Positions 37,313 through 45,971 of a stretch of 64,000 bases of DNA are shown piece by piece. The translations under genes were made by a program, and so were the position numbers. The notes beneath the pieces are model-generated. The model had not been told where the DNA came from. It searched no databases and saw only the letters and a program-made list of their open reading frames with translations. Every line of letters begins with the position of its first letter. Position 1 is the first letter of the stretch. Source of the DNA: Puniceibacterium sp. IMCC21224 (GTDB taxonomy: Bacteria > Pseudomonadota > Alphaproteobacteria > Rhodobacterales > Rhodobacteraceae); NCBI RefSeq assembly GCF_001038505.1, contig NZ_LDPY01000001.1, forward strand, positions 2,790,001 to 2,854,000. Direction: 5' to 3'.

Positions 37313-39087
37313 AGCGGCCAGAGCATCGGGATCGCGATCGACGCCAGAACGCCGATCACAATGTTCATCGGAATGCCCACCCGCAGGAAATCGCTGAATC
37401 GATAGCCGCCGGGACCGTACACCAATGTGTTGGTCTGGTAACCGATCGGCGTGGCAAAGCTGCACGAGGCGGCGACCATCACCGCAACCACCAGAGGCCG
37501 GGCATCGACCCCCAGCGCACTGGCCAGACCAATGGCAATTGGCGTCATCACCACGGCCACGGCGTTGTTGCTGACCATTTCGGTCAGGGTCGAGGTCAGC
37601 AGGAACACCGCCCCCACGATCAGCACCGGCGGCAGCGATGTCATCGCCGGAGCCACCCAACTGACGATCAACGACACCGCACCCGAGGCATCCAGCGCCG
37701 CGCCAATGGCGAGCATGGCAAAGATCAGCGCCAGCAACTGACCCTCGATATAGGAAAACGCCTCGTCCGCGTCGATGCACCGGGTCAGCAGCACCACCGC
37801 CACAGCGATCACCGCCAGCGCCAGGATCGGCGCGATGTTCAGCGCCGACAGCACCACAATGCCCGCCAGTGACGCCAGTGCAATCGGGGCATGGCTGCGC
37901 CGGTACGCCCGTGCCGAGGGTTGCGAGACATCGACCAGCGCCATTTCCTCGGCCAGACGCTGAATGTCGCCCGGCGCCCCTTCGAGCAGGAGGGTATCAC
38001 CCACCCGCACCACAAGTTCGTCCAGCTGGCGGCCGATGTTCTGATTGCGACGATGCACCGCCAGCGGATAGACCCCGAACCGCCGCCGCAGCCGAAGCGC
38101 ACCCAGCGACCGGCCCACCATCTTGCACCCCGGGGTGATCAGCACCTCGACGGTCGAGGTCTCCACCGCCGAAACCTGATCGACGCGCTTTAGCTCTTTG
38201 GTGGCCTGAAGGCTGAGCAATTCGGTCATCTGCGTGCGCAGAACCACCCGGTCCCCGACCTGAAGCGTCACCTCGGCCAAATTGCGCCGCAACGAATCGT
38301 CGCCGCGGACCACATCGACCAGCCGCACACCTTCGCGCTTGAACAACTGAACGCCCAGTACCTCGCGACCAATCAGGTTACTGTCGGGCGGAATCACCGC
38401 CTCGGTAAAGAACTTCATCCGGCTGCGATCGGTCAGCATCCCGGCCATGCTGCTTCTCTCGGGCAACAGAAAGCGTCCCGCCAGCCCCAGATACGCCATG
38501 CCGCCCGCCACCAGGATCAGCGCCAGCGGCGTGACCTCAAATATGGTAAACGGCTCTAGCCCCTGCGTGCGTGCAACCCCATCCACCAACAGGTTGGTCG
38601 AGGTGCCAATCAGCGTTGTGGTCCCCCCTAGAATGGCCGCGTAAGACAACGGAATCAGCAGCTTGGACGGCGCAACGCCCATCACCTTGGACAATTGTAC
38701 AAAGATCGGCAGCATCACCACAACGACAGGCGTATTGTTCATAAACGCCGAGGCCAGCACTACAACGGCAATGATGCCAGCCATCGCCACCTTTGGCCGT
38801 TTCTTGACCTGCGCCTGCGCCAGTGTCGTAAAGGCATCCAGCGCCCCGGTGCGCACCAGCGCCCCCATCACAATGAACATCGCCGCAATGGTCCACGGCG
38901 CGGGATTGGACAGCACCAAAAGCGCATCGTCGTATGGCAGAACCCCCAACACCAGCAGCATGGCCGAACCAGAGATCGCCACCACTTCGGTCGGATAGGT
39001 TTCACGGACGAACAGCGCAAACATGCCCAGCACCACCGCTATGGTGATGTAAGCTTGGGTCGTCTGGCCAAAGTCAAACAAGTCCAT
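37303..39087 (-). CDS. SLC13-family permease with TrkA-C domains
   Basis: A 594-residue protein with two blocks of transmembrane helices separated by two cytosolic TrkA-C domains (about 200-290 and 300-385). The first ion-transport motif reads NNTPVVVVMLP, the second SNNAVAVVMTPIAIGLA. This arrangement is typical of the divalent-anion:Na+ symporter subgroup that takes up sulfate or similar anions. The substrate is not resolved. It lies 20 bases after the DMT gene and is probably the last gene of the minus-strand run starting with mgtE. Confidence 0.92.
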   Translation of the reverse strand: MDLFDFGQTTQAYITIAVVLGMFALFVRETYPTEVVAISGSAMLLVLGVLPYDDALLVLSNPAPWTIAAMFIVMGALVRTGALDAFTTLAQAQVKKRPKVAMAGIIAVVVLASAFMNNTPVVVVMLPIFVQLSKVMGVAPSKLLIPLSYAAILGGTTTLIGTSTNLLVDGVARTQGLEPFTIFEVTPLALILVAGGMAYLGLAGRFLLPERSSMAGMLTDRSRMKFFTEAVIPPDSNLIGREVLGVQLFKREGVRLVDVVRGDDSLRRNLAEVTLQVGDRVVLRTQMTELLSLQATKELKRVDQVSAVETSTVEVLITPGCKMVGRSLGALRLRRRFGVYPLAVHRRNQNIGRQLDELVVRVGDTLLLEGAPGDIQRLAEEMALVDVSQPSARAYRRSHAPIALASLAGIVVLSALNIAPILALAVIAVAVVLLTRCIDADEAFSYIEGQLLALIFAMLAIGAALDASGAVSLIVSWVAPAMTSLPPVLIVGAVFLLTSTLTEMVSNNAVAVVMTPIAIGLASALGVDARPLVVAVMVAASCSFATPIGYQTNTLVYGPGGYRFSDFLRVGIPMNIVIGVLASIAIPMLWPLQP

Positions 39088-39107
39088 GTCGCGTGCGTCC
39101 CCCGCAG

Positions 39108-40049
39108 TCAAACGTCTGCATTGTTACCAGTCGGCATGATCGGCGCAAGCTGTGCGCGTGGGCGTGGCTGCACCAGCGCCAAGCCCCCGAACATAAGGCC
39201 CAGCGCTGCCCAGATATAGGGCGAATAAACCTCGTGCAGGAACAGCATTGCCCAGGTCACGCCAAACAACGTGACCAGATAGCTTACCTGCACCGCAAAG
39301 ACCGCCCCCGTTGCCCCCACCAGCCAGACATAGCCGGTATAGGCGATCACATGCAGCAGCGACGACGCGATCAACGCCAGATCCGGCACACCCCACGGGC
39401 CGCGCGGGTCGATGAACTGACCGCTGATCAGTGCCAGCGGCAGCGTGATTACCGCTCCGGCCATCGACGCACCGCACAGCGCCTGCACCGGGTCGAGCCC
39501 AGCGGTGCCCCAGCGCGCCACCACATTGCCTTCCAGCGCATAAAACGCCGACGCGATCAGCGCCACCGGCACCCAAAGCACCTGCGCCGCCTCTGGCAGG
39601 CTGGCGTCCGGCAGCACCAGTAGCAAAACGCCAGCCATGCCCAGACTGAGGCCGAAAAGCCGCTTCCAGTGGAAATGGTCGTTGCCCAGCGCCAGCGCCA
39701 CCGGAAACGCCAGCATCGGAACCGAACTCAGCAGGATTGACAGCACGCCAGACGGCAGATGCCGCGCTGCCGAATACGACGCGATGCCGGGCAGGACCGA
39801 TCCGATCAGCGCCAGCACCAGGTAGACCCGCAAATGCGGCACCTGATACGGTAACCCGCGCCTGCGCAGAACAGTGACCACCCCCAACAGTGTAGCACCA
39901 ATCGCCATCTGCCAGAAAATCAGACCGAAATGGCGATACCCCTCGCTCACCGCGAGTTTGGACAGCGGTTGCGTCCCGCCCCAGGCTGCACCACACAGGA
40001 TCAGCGCCGCCAAAGGCAGCGCCAGTGCCCGAAGCGTCGGCGTTGTCAT
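39108..40049 (-). CDS. EamA/DMT-family transporter
   Basis: A 313-residue protein with ten helices in two EamA units, beginning LALPLAALILCGAAWGGTQPLSK and ending in a short polar tail. The YALEGNVVARWG segment is a family feature. Its ATG overlaps the ymdB-like stop by four bases, so both are translated together. The transported compound is unknown. Confidence 0.9.
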   Translation of the reverse strand: MTTPTLRALALPLAALILCGAAWGGTQPLSKLAVSEGYRHFGLIFWQMAIGATLLGVVTVLRRRGLPYQVPHLRVYLVLALIGSVLPGIASYSAARHLPSGVLSILLSSVPMLAFPVALALGNDHFHWKRLFGLSLGMAGVLLLVLPDASLPEAAQVLWVPVALIASAFYALEGNVVARWGTAGLDPVQALCGASMAGAVITLPLALISGQFIDPRGPWGVPDLALIASSLLHVIAYTGYVWLVGATGAVFAVQVSYLVTLFGVTWAMLFLHEVYSPYIWAALGLMFGGLALVQPRPRAQLAPIMPTGNNADV

Positions 40050-40858
40050 GGCCCGGATTGCTCCAGCCGACCGCCCTGACGGATCATGTGCAGCGCCGTG
40101 GCCTTGCCGGTTCGATCATCGGTTTCGACCAGAACGCCGGACAGCGTCGCCTCGCCCAATGCGGGCTGAAACCGTGTCTTGCCCATGCCGGTGACAAAGC
40201 GGCGCATCGGTTCGGCCTTGTCCATGCCAATCACCGAATTGTAGTCGCCGCACATGCCTGCATCAGACAGATAGCCGGTGCCACCCGGCAGGATTTGCGC
40301 GTCACCGGTCGGCACATGAGTATGGGTGCCCACCACAAGGCTGGCGCGTCCATCGCAGAAATGGCCCATTCCCATCTTTTCGCTGGTCGCCTCACAATGC
40401 ATGTCCACCAGGATCATCTGCGCCTGCCCGCCCAGCGGATGCGCCCGCAGCACCGCGTCGATGGCCGAAAACGGATCGTCATAGGCCCGTTTCATGAACA
40501 CCTGACCCAGCACCTGCGCCACCAGAACCTTGCGCCCGCGTGCGTCGGTGAACAGGCGATGCCCGCGACCCGGCGCATTCTTGGCAAAGTTGATCGGGCG
40601 CACAATACGGGGCTCATTCTCGATGAAACTCAGCATGTCCTTTTGATCAAAGGCATGATCGCCCAGCGTCACGCAATCCGCCCCGGCATCCAGCAGCCCC
40701 TTGGCGTGTTCACCGGTCAGGCCCATGCCGCTTGACGCATTCTCGCCATTGACGACAACAAAATCGAGTTTCCACTGGCTGCGCAGCCGTGGAAGATGTT
40801 CGGTGATGGCCGCACGCCCGGCGCGGCCCATCACATCACCCAGAAATAGCGTTCTCAT
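40046..40858 (-). CDS. YmdB-type metallophosphoesterase (TIGR00282)
   Basis: A 270-residue phosphoesterase with motifs FLGDVMGRAGR (metal Asp), VVNGENASSGMG, TLGDHAFD and GTHTHVPTGDAQI, the pattern of YmdB cyclic-nucleotide phosphodiesterases. These control stress and biofilm-related RNA levels in other bacteria. It sits between 5-formyl-THF cyclo-ligase and a DMT transporter, a frequent neighbourhood in this group. Confidence 0.93.
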   Translation of the reverse strand: MRTLFLGDVMGRAGRAAITEHLPRLRSQWKLDFVVVNGENASSGMGLTGEHAKGLLDAGADCVTLGDHAFDQKDMLSFIENEPRIVRPINFAKNAPGRGHRLFTDARGRKVLVAQVLGQVFMKRAYDDPFSAIDAVLRAHPLGGQAQMILVDMHCEATSEKMGMGHFCDGRASLVVGTHTHVPTGDAQILPGGTGYLSDAGMCGDYNSVIGMDKAEPMRRFVTGMGKTRFQPALGEATLSGVLVETDDRTGKATALHMIRQGGRLEQSGP

Positions 40859-40907
40859 GCTGCGAGGGGTAATCTGCAGCGCAGGGAAAGCAAAGCCTTA
40901 ATCGAAC

Positions 40908-41477
40908 TCATGCGCCTGAACGATCCGGGGAAATGATCCCGTATTCGGTGACAATCAGATCCAGCGGCTGGTCTGTGGCTTCCAACGGCAACGCTTTGGC
41001 CTCTTGCGCCGCATAGGCAAAACCGATGGCAAGCGTCGCCCGTCTGCCGCGCAATTGTTCTAGCGTGCGGTCATAGAAACCGCCGCCGTAGCCGAGACGC
41101 CCGCCGCTGCGGGTAAAGGCAACAAGCGGGACAATCACAATCTCTGGGACAAGGAAATCGTCCGTCGCAGGCACCTGCGCACCAAACGGTCCATCGCGCA
41201 ACAGCGCGTCCGGCTCCCACCGCGAGAACCTGAGCGGCCGGTCCGGGCCAAGGATCACCGGCACCGCCACCGGGCCATGCGCCGCCGCTTCGGCCATTGC
41301 TGGCCGGGGGTCAATCTCGGTTCGGATTGGCAGGAACCCTGAAACTGGGACACCGCGATATCCGGCCAGTACTTCGGACAGATACGCCGAACTGTTACCC
41401 CGATCCACGTTATGCGCCAGCTTGCGACGGTCAAAGGCAGCTTTGCGCGCTGCGGCCTTTTGGTCGGCCAAGCTCAC
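40908..41477 (-). CDS. 5-formyltetrahydrofolate cyclo-ligase
   Basis: A 189-residue enzyme with the nucleotide-binding signature GGRLGYGGGFYDRTL and the N-terminal RRKLA region. It turns 5-formyl-THF into 5,10-methenyl-THF with ATP. The start is a GTG overlapping the mgtE stop by four bases (GTGA). No 6S RNA is evident beside it. Confidence 0.95.
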   Translation of the reverse strand: MSLADQKAAARKAAFDRRKLAHNVDRGNSSAYLSEVLAGYRGVPVSGFLPIRTEIDPRPAMAEAAAHGPVAVPVILGPDRPLRFSRWEPDALLRDGPFGAQVPATDDFLVPEIVIVPLVAFTRSGGRLGYGGGFYDRTLEQLRGRRATLAIGFAYAAQEAKALPLEATDQPLDLIVTEYGIISPDRSGA

Positions 41478-42868
41478 AACAGCACCAAGACTGCCAACCC
41501 AAGGAATGCAAAGAATCCAACCACATCCGTCACCGTGGTCACAAACGCGCCGGAGGCCAGCGCCGGATCGACGCCTGCCTTTTCCAGCACCACCGGAATC
41601 ACCGTACCCGCCAACCCCGCGACCACCATGTTGATCACCATCGCCGTGGCAATCACATAGCCCAGCGCAGGAGATCCAAACCAGACCACGCCCACAATTC
41701 CCATGACGACAGCAAAAGCGACGCCGTTGATCAGACCGACCATAATTTCACGCCGGATCACCCGCCAAACGTTTGAGCCGGTCAAATCCTTGGTCGCCAA
41801 CGCCCGCACCGCGACAGTCAGTGACTGCGTGCCCGCGTTGCCGCCCATCGACGCCACGATCGGCATCAGCACCGCCAGCGCGACCACCTGTGCAATCGCT
41901 GCCTCGAATTGCGAGATTACCATGCTGGCCATAACCGCCGTTACCAGATTCACCGCCAGCCAGGGAAACCGCTGCCGTGTGGTTTCCAGCACCGTATCCG
42001 ACAGCGAGCTTTCTTCGCCAACACCGGCGAGACGCAGGATGTCCTCTTCGTGTTCCTCGTCCAGCACGGCCATCGCGTCGTCGATGGTGATCACCCCCAC
42101 CAGACGTTCGTTTTCGTCCACCACCGGGGCCGAAATCAGATGATACTGGTTGAAGGCATAGGCCACGTCGCCCTCGTACCGCGTCACCGGGATCACGTGA
42201 AAGGTGTCGGACACGATGGATTGCAGCATCACCTCGCGGCGCGACGACATCAACGTGCCCAGGCCAACATTCCCCACCGGTCGCAACCGAGGGTCAACCA
42301 GAACGATGTGATAAAACTGCTCTGGCAGATCTTCGGAATTCCTCAAAAAATCAATGGCTTCCCCGACGTTCCAATGCTCGGGCGCCATCACCACCTCGCG
42401 CTGCATCAGACGACCGGCCGAGTATTCCGGATAGGTCAGCGATTGCTGCACCGCCACCCGGTCACTGTCCTCGAGCACATCCAGAATCGCGTCCTGCTGG
42501 TTCTGTTCAAGGTCTTCCAGCAGGTCGACCACATCGTCGCTGTCGAGTTCACGCACCGCGTCGGCCAGCACTTCGGGATGCAGCAGGCCGATGACTTCTT
42601 CGCGGATCGACTCGTCCAGTTCGGTCAGGATCTCGCCGTCGAATTCCTGTCCGTACAGCTTGATCAGCCGCATCCGGTCAAAAGCGTTGATCTGTTCCAA
42701 AAGGTCGGCGATGTCAGCCGCGTGCAGCGGCTCCATCAGTTCGATCAGCTTTTCGCGGTCGTTGATATCGACCGCATACAGGATCGCTGCAACGGCCTTG
42801 CGGTCCAGCGTATACGCCGCTTCGTCAGAATCAGACTCGGGGTTTTGTGTTTCGGTGTTGTCAGCCAT
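41474..42868 (-). CDS. mgtE: Magnesium transporter MgtE
   Basis: A 464-residue channel with an acidic N-terminal domain (about 30-130), two CBS domains (PVTRYEGDVAYAFNQYHL and VGVITIDDAMAVLDEEHEED) that sense Mg2+, and five helices at the end. The pore motif is MPIVASMGGNAGTQSLTVAVRAL. It imports Mg2+ when internal levels are low. It heads a run with coupled 5-FCL, ymdB and DMT genes. The 136 bases to guaD show no readable Mg2+ riboswitch. Confidence 0.96.
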   Translation of the reverse strand: MADNTETQNPESDSDEAAYTLDRKAVAAILYAVDINDREKLIELMEPLHAADIADLLEQINAFDRMRLIKLYGQEFDGEILTELDESIREEVIGLLHPEVLADAVRELDSDDVVDLLEDLEQNQQDAILDVLEDSDRVAVQQSLTYPEYSAGRLMQREVVMAPEHWNVGEAIDFLRNSEDLPEQFYHIVLVDPRLRPVGNVGLGTLMSSRREVMLQSIVSDTFHVIPVTRYEGDVAYAFNQYHLISAPVVDENERLVGVITIDDAMAVLDEEHEEDILRLAGVGEESSLSDTVLETTRQRFPWLAVNLVTAVMASMVISQFEAAIAQVVALAVLMPIVASMGGNAGTQSLTVAVRALATKDLTGSNVWRVIRREIMVGLINGVAFAVVMGIVGVVWFGSPALGYVIATAMVINMVVAGLAGTVIPVVLEKAGVDPALASGAFVTTVTDVVGFFAFLGLAVLVLL

Positions 42869-43004
42869 GCCTGCCCCGTCGTTCGCGTTTCTCTGGTGAC
42901 ATTAGGGTATCCCCCCGCCAAGCAACAGAGCCGAGAAAGATTTACCTTTCCGCAGGCCGCGCCTAATCTGCTGCGGTGGAAAATGCGGCAACGAGGCGGT
43001 GAGA

Positions 43005-44291
43005 ATGGGCAGGCAGACGCTACTTCTGGGGCAAACCCTAAGCTTTGAGGGATCGCCGTTTGAACGCGGGCCGGACGCGGCGCGTCACAGCGCCAGCGGC
43101 GGCGTTCTGATCGACCGCGGGCTGATTGTAGCCGTCGGCGACGGTGCGGCGCTGATCGCCGCCCATCCCCAGGCGGAACAGGTACGCTACGGCAATGCGC
43201 TGATCTGCGCCGGTTTTGTCGATGCCCACGCGCATTACCCCCAAACCGCAATTGTCGCCAGTTGGGGGAAGCGGCTGATTGACTGGCTCAACAGCTATAC
43301 CTTCCCCGAAGAGATGCGCTTTGACGATCCGGACTATGCCGCAGACGCCGCGCAACTGTATCTGGACCTGACGGCGTCGCACGGCACCACCACGGTATGT
43401 AGCTACTGCACGATCCATCCGCACAGCGTCAACGCCCTGATGCAAGAGGCGCAGTCGCGGGGTCAGCGGCTGTTCGCAGGCAAGACCTGCATGGACCGCA
43501 ACGCCCCCGAGGGCCTGCGCGACACAGCGCAATCGGGGTATGACGACAGCAAAGCGCTGCTGGAGCGCTGGCATGGCGTGGACCGGCTGTCTTATGTCAT
43601 CACCCCACGATTTTCGCCAACATCGACGCCGGAACAACTGTCCGCGATGGGCGCGCTTTGGGCTGAACATCCCGATTGCCTGATGCAGACCCATCTGAGC
43701 GAACAACTGGACGAGATCGCCTGGGTCAAATCCCTCTTTCCGCAGGCCCGCGACTACCTTGACACCTACGAGTCGCATGGATTGCTGGGGGCACGCGGAC
43801 TGTACGGCCACGCGATCCATCTGGAGCCGCGCGAGCGCACCCGCCTGCGCGAAGTCGGCGCCGCAATGGTGCATTGCCCGACATCCAACACCTTTATTGG
43901 CTCGGGTCTGTTTGACATGGATGGCCTCATGCGCGAGGGGCAGCGGATCGGGCTGGCCACAGACACCGGGGGCGGATCGTCGTTTTCGATGCTGCGCACT
44001 ATGGCCTCGGCCTACGAGATCGGCCAATTGCGCGGGCGCGCCCTGCATCCGGCAGAGCTGATGTGGCTCGCCACCGTCGGATCTGCGGACACTCTGCATA
44101 TGGGCGACCGGATCGGCAACCTGGCACCGGGGATGGACGCGGATCTGATGGTCCTCAACCTTACCTCGACCCCAGCCATTGCCCAGCGCGCGGACCGAGC
44201 GAACGATATCTGGGAGGCGCTGTTCCCGACAATCATGATGGGCGATGACCGGGCAATACACGATGTCTGGATCAATGGGTGCCGCCGGTAG
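43005..44291 (+). CDS. guaD: Guanine deaminase
   Basis: A 428-residue amidohydrolase with metal motif DAHAHYPQT (His75, His77), Cys/His residues in TTTVCSYCTIHPHS, and later QTHLSEQ and the ATDTGGG aspartate. It deaminates guanine to xanthine in purine catabolism. The ATG at 43005 has AGG eight bases before; a GTG two codons earlier is poorly spaced. No other purine genes are close by, and the mgtE-like operon is divergent. Confidence 0.94.
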   Translation: MGRQTLLLGQTLSFEGSPFERGPDAARHSASGGVLIDRGLIVAVGDGAALIAAHPQAEQVRYGNALICAGFVDAHAHYPQTAIVASWGKRLIDWLNSYTFPEEMRFDDPDYAADAAQLYLDLTASHGTTTVCSYCTIHPHSVNALMQEAQSRGQRLFAGKTCMDRNAPEGLRDTAQSGYDDSKALLERWHGVDRLSYVITPRFSPTSTPEQLSAMGALWAEHPDCLMQTHLSEQLDEIAWVKSLFPQARDYLDTYESHGLLGARGLYGHAIHLEPRERTRLREVGAAMVHCPTSNTFIGSGLFDMDGLMREGQRIGLATDTGGGSSFSMLRTMASAYEIGQLRGRALHPAELMWLATVGSADTLHMGDRIGNLAPGMDADLMVLNLTSTPAIAQRADRANDIWEALFPTIMMGDDRAIHDVWINGCRR

Positions 44292-44443
44292 TCCGCTATC
44301 GGAGCTGGGCAGACGCCTGATTTGCATGGTAAAATCAGGCTGACCGCGTCGAGCGCATCACGTTCAAATTATCGGGCGGCATGGCACAAACCGAAAACTT
44401 TGTGCAGATGGCCGAGGTTTCCACTCAGCACGATATCCGTGCT

Positions 44444-44659
44444 TTATGCCGGGCAACGTTTTTTAAACTTGGGCATGAAGAAAACGACCGTTGGAACGAA
44501 CAACCCTATCACTCCACCAATACAATATAAAAAATACACTGAAATAAACCCTGAGCCGTTAAATACCCCGATTGAGGCGAAAATCGCCCCGGTGATCAGA
44601 CTCGCACATAGAAGAGCGGCGAGGTTTGGACCGTCCGGGTACTCTGCAACTTGATCCAT
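44444..44659 (-). CDS. Small two-helix membrane protein
   Basis: A 71-residue frame with two hydrophobic segments (LAALLCASLITGAIFASIGVF and the stretch from YFLYCIGGVIG to FFM) and a basic end (PKFKKRCPA). AGAGG lies seven bases before the ATG. The surrounding DNA is markedly AT-richer than the neighbouring genes, consistent with recent arrival. No family is recognised. Confidence 0.55.
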   Translation of the reverse strand: MDQVAEYPDGPNLAALLCASLITGAIFASIGVFNGSGFISVYFLYCIGGVIGLFVPTVVFFMPKFKKRCPA

Positions 44660-44727
44660 AGCGGCGCCTCTATTCTGTATTATATTTTTCTATTTTCAAT
44701 TTTGTCATCACGGATTCAAATCCGCGT

Positions 44728-44913
44728 TCAGCTAGATTTGCATACCATGCGTCCGACATAGGATTTCGAAAAAACCTTTAAGCTGGCTACATCGCCGCGC
44801 TGCCACTCGATCTCGCCCTGTATTTGGATATGGGCGGATATATCTACACAAGCAATTACACTTTGCATGCGGTGATCCTGTTGCGACGGCGTGTTTGAAG
44901 CTTGAATTTCCAT
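44728..44913 (-). CDS. Small protein of unknown function downstream of motif repeats
   Basis: A 61-residue frame (MEIQASNTPSQQDHRMQSVI) with an excellent AGGAGG ribosome site nine bases before the ATG, which is the main argument that it is expressed. The sequence is hydrophilic, with an ACVDISAHIQIQGEIEW beta-like core. A tandem repeat of the CTTTYG motif lies 93-128 bases upstream. No known family is apparent. Confidence 0.55.
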   Translation of the reverse strand: MEIQASNTPSQQDHRMQSVIACVDISAHIQIQGEIEWQRGDVASLKVFSKSYVGRMVCKSS

Positions 44914-45005
44914 TTCTTACGTCCTCCTATTCTTTGATATTAACACTTTGGCCTGATCAATCATCACTTCCGAACGTTCATTTTGCTCTATAAAGAGCCA
45001 GTTCT

Positions 45006-45041
45006 TATACTTTTGCGTATCTCACCCTATACTTTCGCATA
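45006..45041 (-). promoter_or_regulatory. Tandem CTTTYG motif pair
   Basis: TATACTTTTGCGTA (45006-45019) and TATACTTTCGCATA (45028-45041) match at 12 of 14 positions and start exactly 22 bases apart, two helical turns. The second lies in a palindrome CCCTAT-N8-ATAGGG. They precede the 61-residue ORF. Similar 14-mers occur before the secreted-protein operon and in the regulator/kinase promoter region. Confidence 0.55.
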
Positions 45042-45062
45042 GGGCGGATGCAGCCGGATGCG

Positions 45063-45776
45063 TCATCTTCCGAAAATATTGGCGACTTCGGTTTCAAAGA
45101 ACGGCCAGCTGATTGTCGCCCGATTTCCCGCATAGCCGTGATACCGGGACCGGCCAGTCGAAGTTGGCAACCCTGCCCAGATCCCCGCAAGATTGTGCAT
45201 GAATTTACGGCGGCTCATTTGCCCAGCCATGAACGTGCTGTATCCCGCATCCTCAAGCAGAAGATCGGCCAGGACATCCTGAAGCCGAGGAGAGAACACG
45301 GTTCCCGTGCCTATCCCTGCGCGGCGCACCAGGTGGCGCAGTGTCGACGGAATAAATTGATAGCGGCCAATGGCATGGGGTTGTCCAGGCGTGGCTTTGA
45401 TCCAGATGAATATCTCGGCCAGGGTCATCTGGGTCGGCCGCTTAACTGGCCGCGTCCTTGCGCCGTGCTGAACTGAATCATAATCATCCCGGCTGGCTTC
45501 GGCGAAACCGATCAGATGCCGCAGGCGAACGGCGTGACTGCCGGTCTTGGGTCGAAAATAAGATTTCTTGCCACCGCCGCTTCGCGAACTGATGGTGGGA
45601 GTCCGCAGCGTAATTGAACCCTTCCCGGCAGTCGGAAGCGCGCCGAAATCGACAGAATAAGCGGTCCCGGCTTTTTTCATCTGGTCTAGCCCAAACGACT
45701 GCGCAGCCGAATATTCTGGAAACACTGCAATAGCCGCAGCAAGTGCCAAAGAGAGTGAAATGGTTTGGATCTTCAT
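45063..45776 (-). CDS. Exported lysozyme-like (GH-type muramidase) protein
   Basis: A 237-residue protein with a signal peptide (MKIQTISLSLALAAAIAVFP, cleavage near SAAQ, residue 26). After a Ser/Gly-rich linker, residues about 80-235 look like a lysozyme fold. They start LIGFAEASRDDYDSV, with a possible catalytic Glu in FAEAS, and contain AIGRYQFIPSTLR, the hallmark of phage-type muramidases. An AAAGGAGG site precedes the ATG. Such exported muramidases open peptidoglycan for assembly of envelope structures. It is next to the surface-protein operon. Confidence 0.7.
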   Translation of the reverse strand: MKIQTISLSLALAAAIAVFPEYSAAQSFGLDQMKKAGTAYSVDFGALPTAGKGSITLRTPTISSRSGGGKKSYFRPKTGSHAVRLRHLIGFAEASRDDYDSVQHGARTRPVKRPTQMTLAEIFIWIKATPGQPHAIGRYQFIPSTLRHLVRRAGIGTGTVFSPRLQDVLADLLLEDAGYSTFMAGQMSRRKFMHNLAGIWAGLPTSTGRSRYHGYAGNRATISWPFFETEVANIFGR

Positions 45777-45913
45777 TATAGCCTCCTTTAGAAACAATTA
45801 TGGAAGATTTCTACAGGCAGGGGCCGTGCCCGTGGGAAGTGCGAAGAGGCAATTAAAAGTGCATAGGTATAGGCGTTTATGCGCCGGCATTATTGGTTCT
45901 TAGAACGTAAGTC

Positions 45914-45945
45914 GGCCACACCGCAGATGCGCTTGCGGTGTGGCC
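45914..45945. terminator. Hairpin at the end of the surface-protein operon
   Basis: Perfect 12-bp arms GGCCACACCGCA / TGCGGTGTGGCC with an eight-base loop, 27 bases after the 1911-residue gene's stop. It is a strong stem. A T run follows only on the plus strand (CCCTTTT), so on the minus strand it may act by another mechanism. Confidence 0.55.
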
Positions 45946-45971
45946 CCCTTTTCTCGGCAATAGAAGGGAAA

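Noticed and set aside
42869..43004. M-box magnesium riboswitch before mgtE
   Set aside because: The divergent gap is only 136 bases and shows no arrangement resembling the known M-box.
45063..45776. Prophage lysis gene
   Set aside because: No holin, tail, capsid or phage regulator is in the surroundings, and the protein has its own signal peptide.
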